A stretch of 64,000 nt of DNA from Nostoc piscinale CENA21 (GTDB taxonomy: Bacteria; Cyanobacteriota; Cyanobacteriia; Cyanobacteriales; Nostocaceae): NCBI RefSeq assembly GCF_001298445.1, contig NZ_CP012036.1, positions 6,077,525 through 6,141,524 on the forward strand, read 5' to 3'. This document shows, piece after piece, positions 63,792 to 64,000 of this stretch. How positions within the stretch are numbered: position 1 is the stretch's first letter; each line of letters opens with the position of its first letter. A program made the position numbers and the translations under genes. The notes under the pieces were generated by a model. It ran no database searches, was not told the DNA's origin, and saw only the letters and a program-made list of their open reading frames with translations.

Positions 63792-64000
63792 TTAATCTTC
63801 AATAACTTCTACCAATTCTTCTAACGTAACTTCAAACGCCTGGGCTATTTTAAAAACAGCAGATAAGTCAACGGTATTGAGTGCGCCACGTTGGACATAA
63901 CTTCTAACTGTGTTGTAGTTGACTCCTGAGCGATTAGCCACATCTTTTAGTGTCCAACCGCGCTGTTCTGCTAGTTCTCGAATCTTTAACCTAACGTAAC
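63792..64000 (-). CDS. XRE-family regulator, N-terminus outside the window
   Basis: Translated from the minus strand, the last 69 codons read YVRLKIRELAEQRGWTLKDV, then ANRSGVNYNTVRSYVQRGAL and end EVTLEELVEVIED. This is a compact Cro/CI-type helix-turn-helix protein, complete except for its first residues. It is separated from the DUF433 gene by about 50 bases on the same strand. Confidence 0.8.
   Translation of the reverse strand, partial: YVRLKIRELAEQRGWTLKDVANRSGVNYNTVRSYVQRGALNTVDLSAVFKIAQAFEVTLEELVEVIED

Overview
The window is a piece of the chromosome of a filamentous, heterocyst-forming cyanobacterium of the Nostoc/Anabaena type. The evidence is: photosystem I genes psaF-psaJ-psaL; the cyanobacterial genes tic22, pcxA, crtD and a solanesyl diphosphate synthase; very frequent HIP1 octamers (GCGATCGC); short tandemly repeated sequences (heptamers such as CCCCTAA/CTCTAG and GGCAGGA-type runs) between and even inside genes; and heterocyst genes (hetZ-patU, a hepN-like kinase, a hetP-family gene, tandem amiC genes). 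From memory, the gene order amiC1-amiC2-murI...sds...hetZ-patU...tic22-prmC-tsaC-hepN resembles the alr0092 to alr0117 part of Anabaena PCC 7120; I could not run a comparison.

Layout. 0-1 kb: 3' part of a cation/proton antiporter with a poly-T frameshift. 1.5-7.1 kb: two tandem AMIN-amidases, glutamate racemase and a small membrane protein. 8.4-15.7 kb: sds, an opposite-strand gene that carries a probable HetR-dependent promoter of hetZ inside it, hetZ-patU, a membrane transglutaminase-like protein that has lost its catalytic Cys and His, and a RemA-like gene. 15.8-18 kb: gmk facing psaL-psaJ-psaF. 18-35 kb: mainly housekeeping genes (tsaD, hydrolase, ACT-like protein, two related acetyltransferases, tRNA-Pro, tic22, prmC, tsaC, hepN-like kinase, secDF, pdhB) plus a small regulator with an AT-hook and a Tat-exported phosphatase.

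35-44 kb is the most unusual part. It holds a hetP-family gene directly downstream of a 1037-residue exporter with cyclic-nucleotide-binding, C39 peptidase and ABC modules (the hetC-hetP order). Nearby are a double-glycine-leader precursor protein, a PTPA-CTERM-like surface protein, a SurA/parvulin-like foldase and an HlyD adaptor. An 11-bp near-palindrome (GCCAAAATGGC) occurs in the intergenic regions in front of the hetP-like, exporter/precursor and hlyD units. Together this looks like a co-regulated system for processing and exporting a secreted protein, with a link to heterocyst regulation.

44-50 kb: sucrose synthase, then a GH65 phosphorylase fused to beta-phosphoglucomutase, so sucrose and alpha-glucoside breakdown. 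50-64 kb: crtD, msrA, a P-loop recombinase/helicase-like gene invaded by tandem repeats, pcxA, mltA, a PIN-like protein and XRE regulator, a polysaccharide deacetylase, a DhaM-HPr-EI fusion, and a toxin-antitoxin remnant with an intact antitoxin but a toxin cut off by repeat DNA.

Six genes are broken by one-base shifts. Five are at A/T homopolymers and one lies in a G-rich tandem repeat. The pattern suggests homopolymer errors in the assembly at least as much as real gene decay, so these genes are described as single broken loci.
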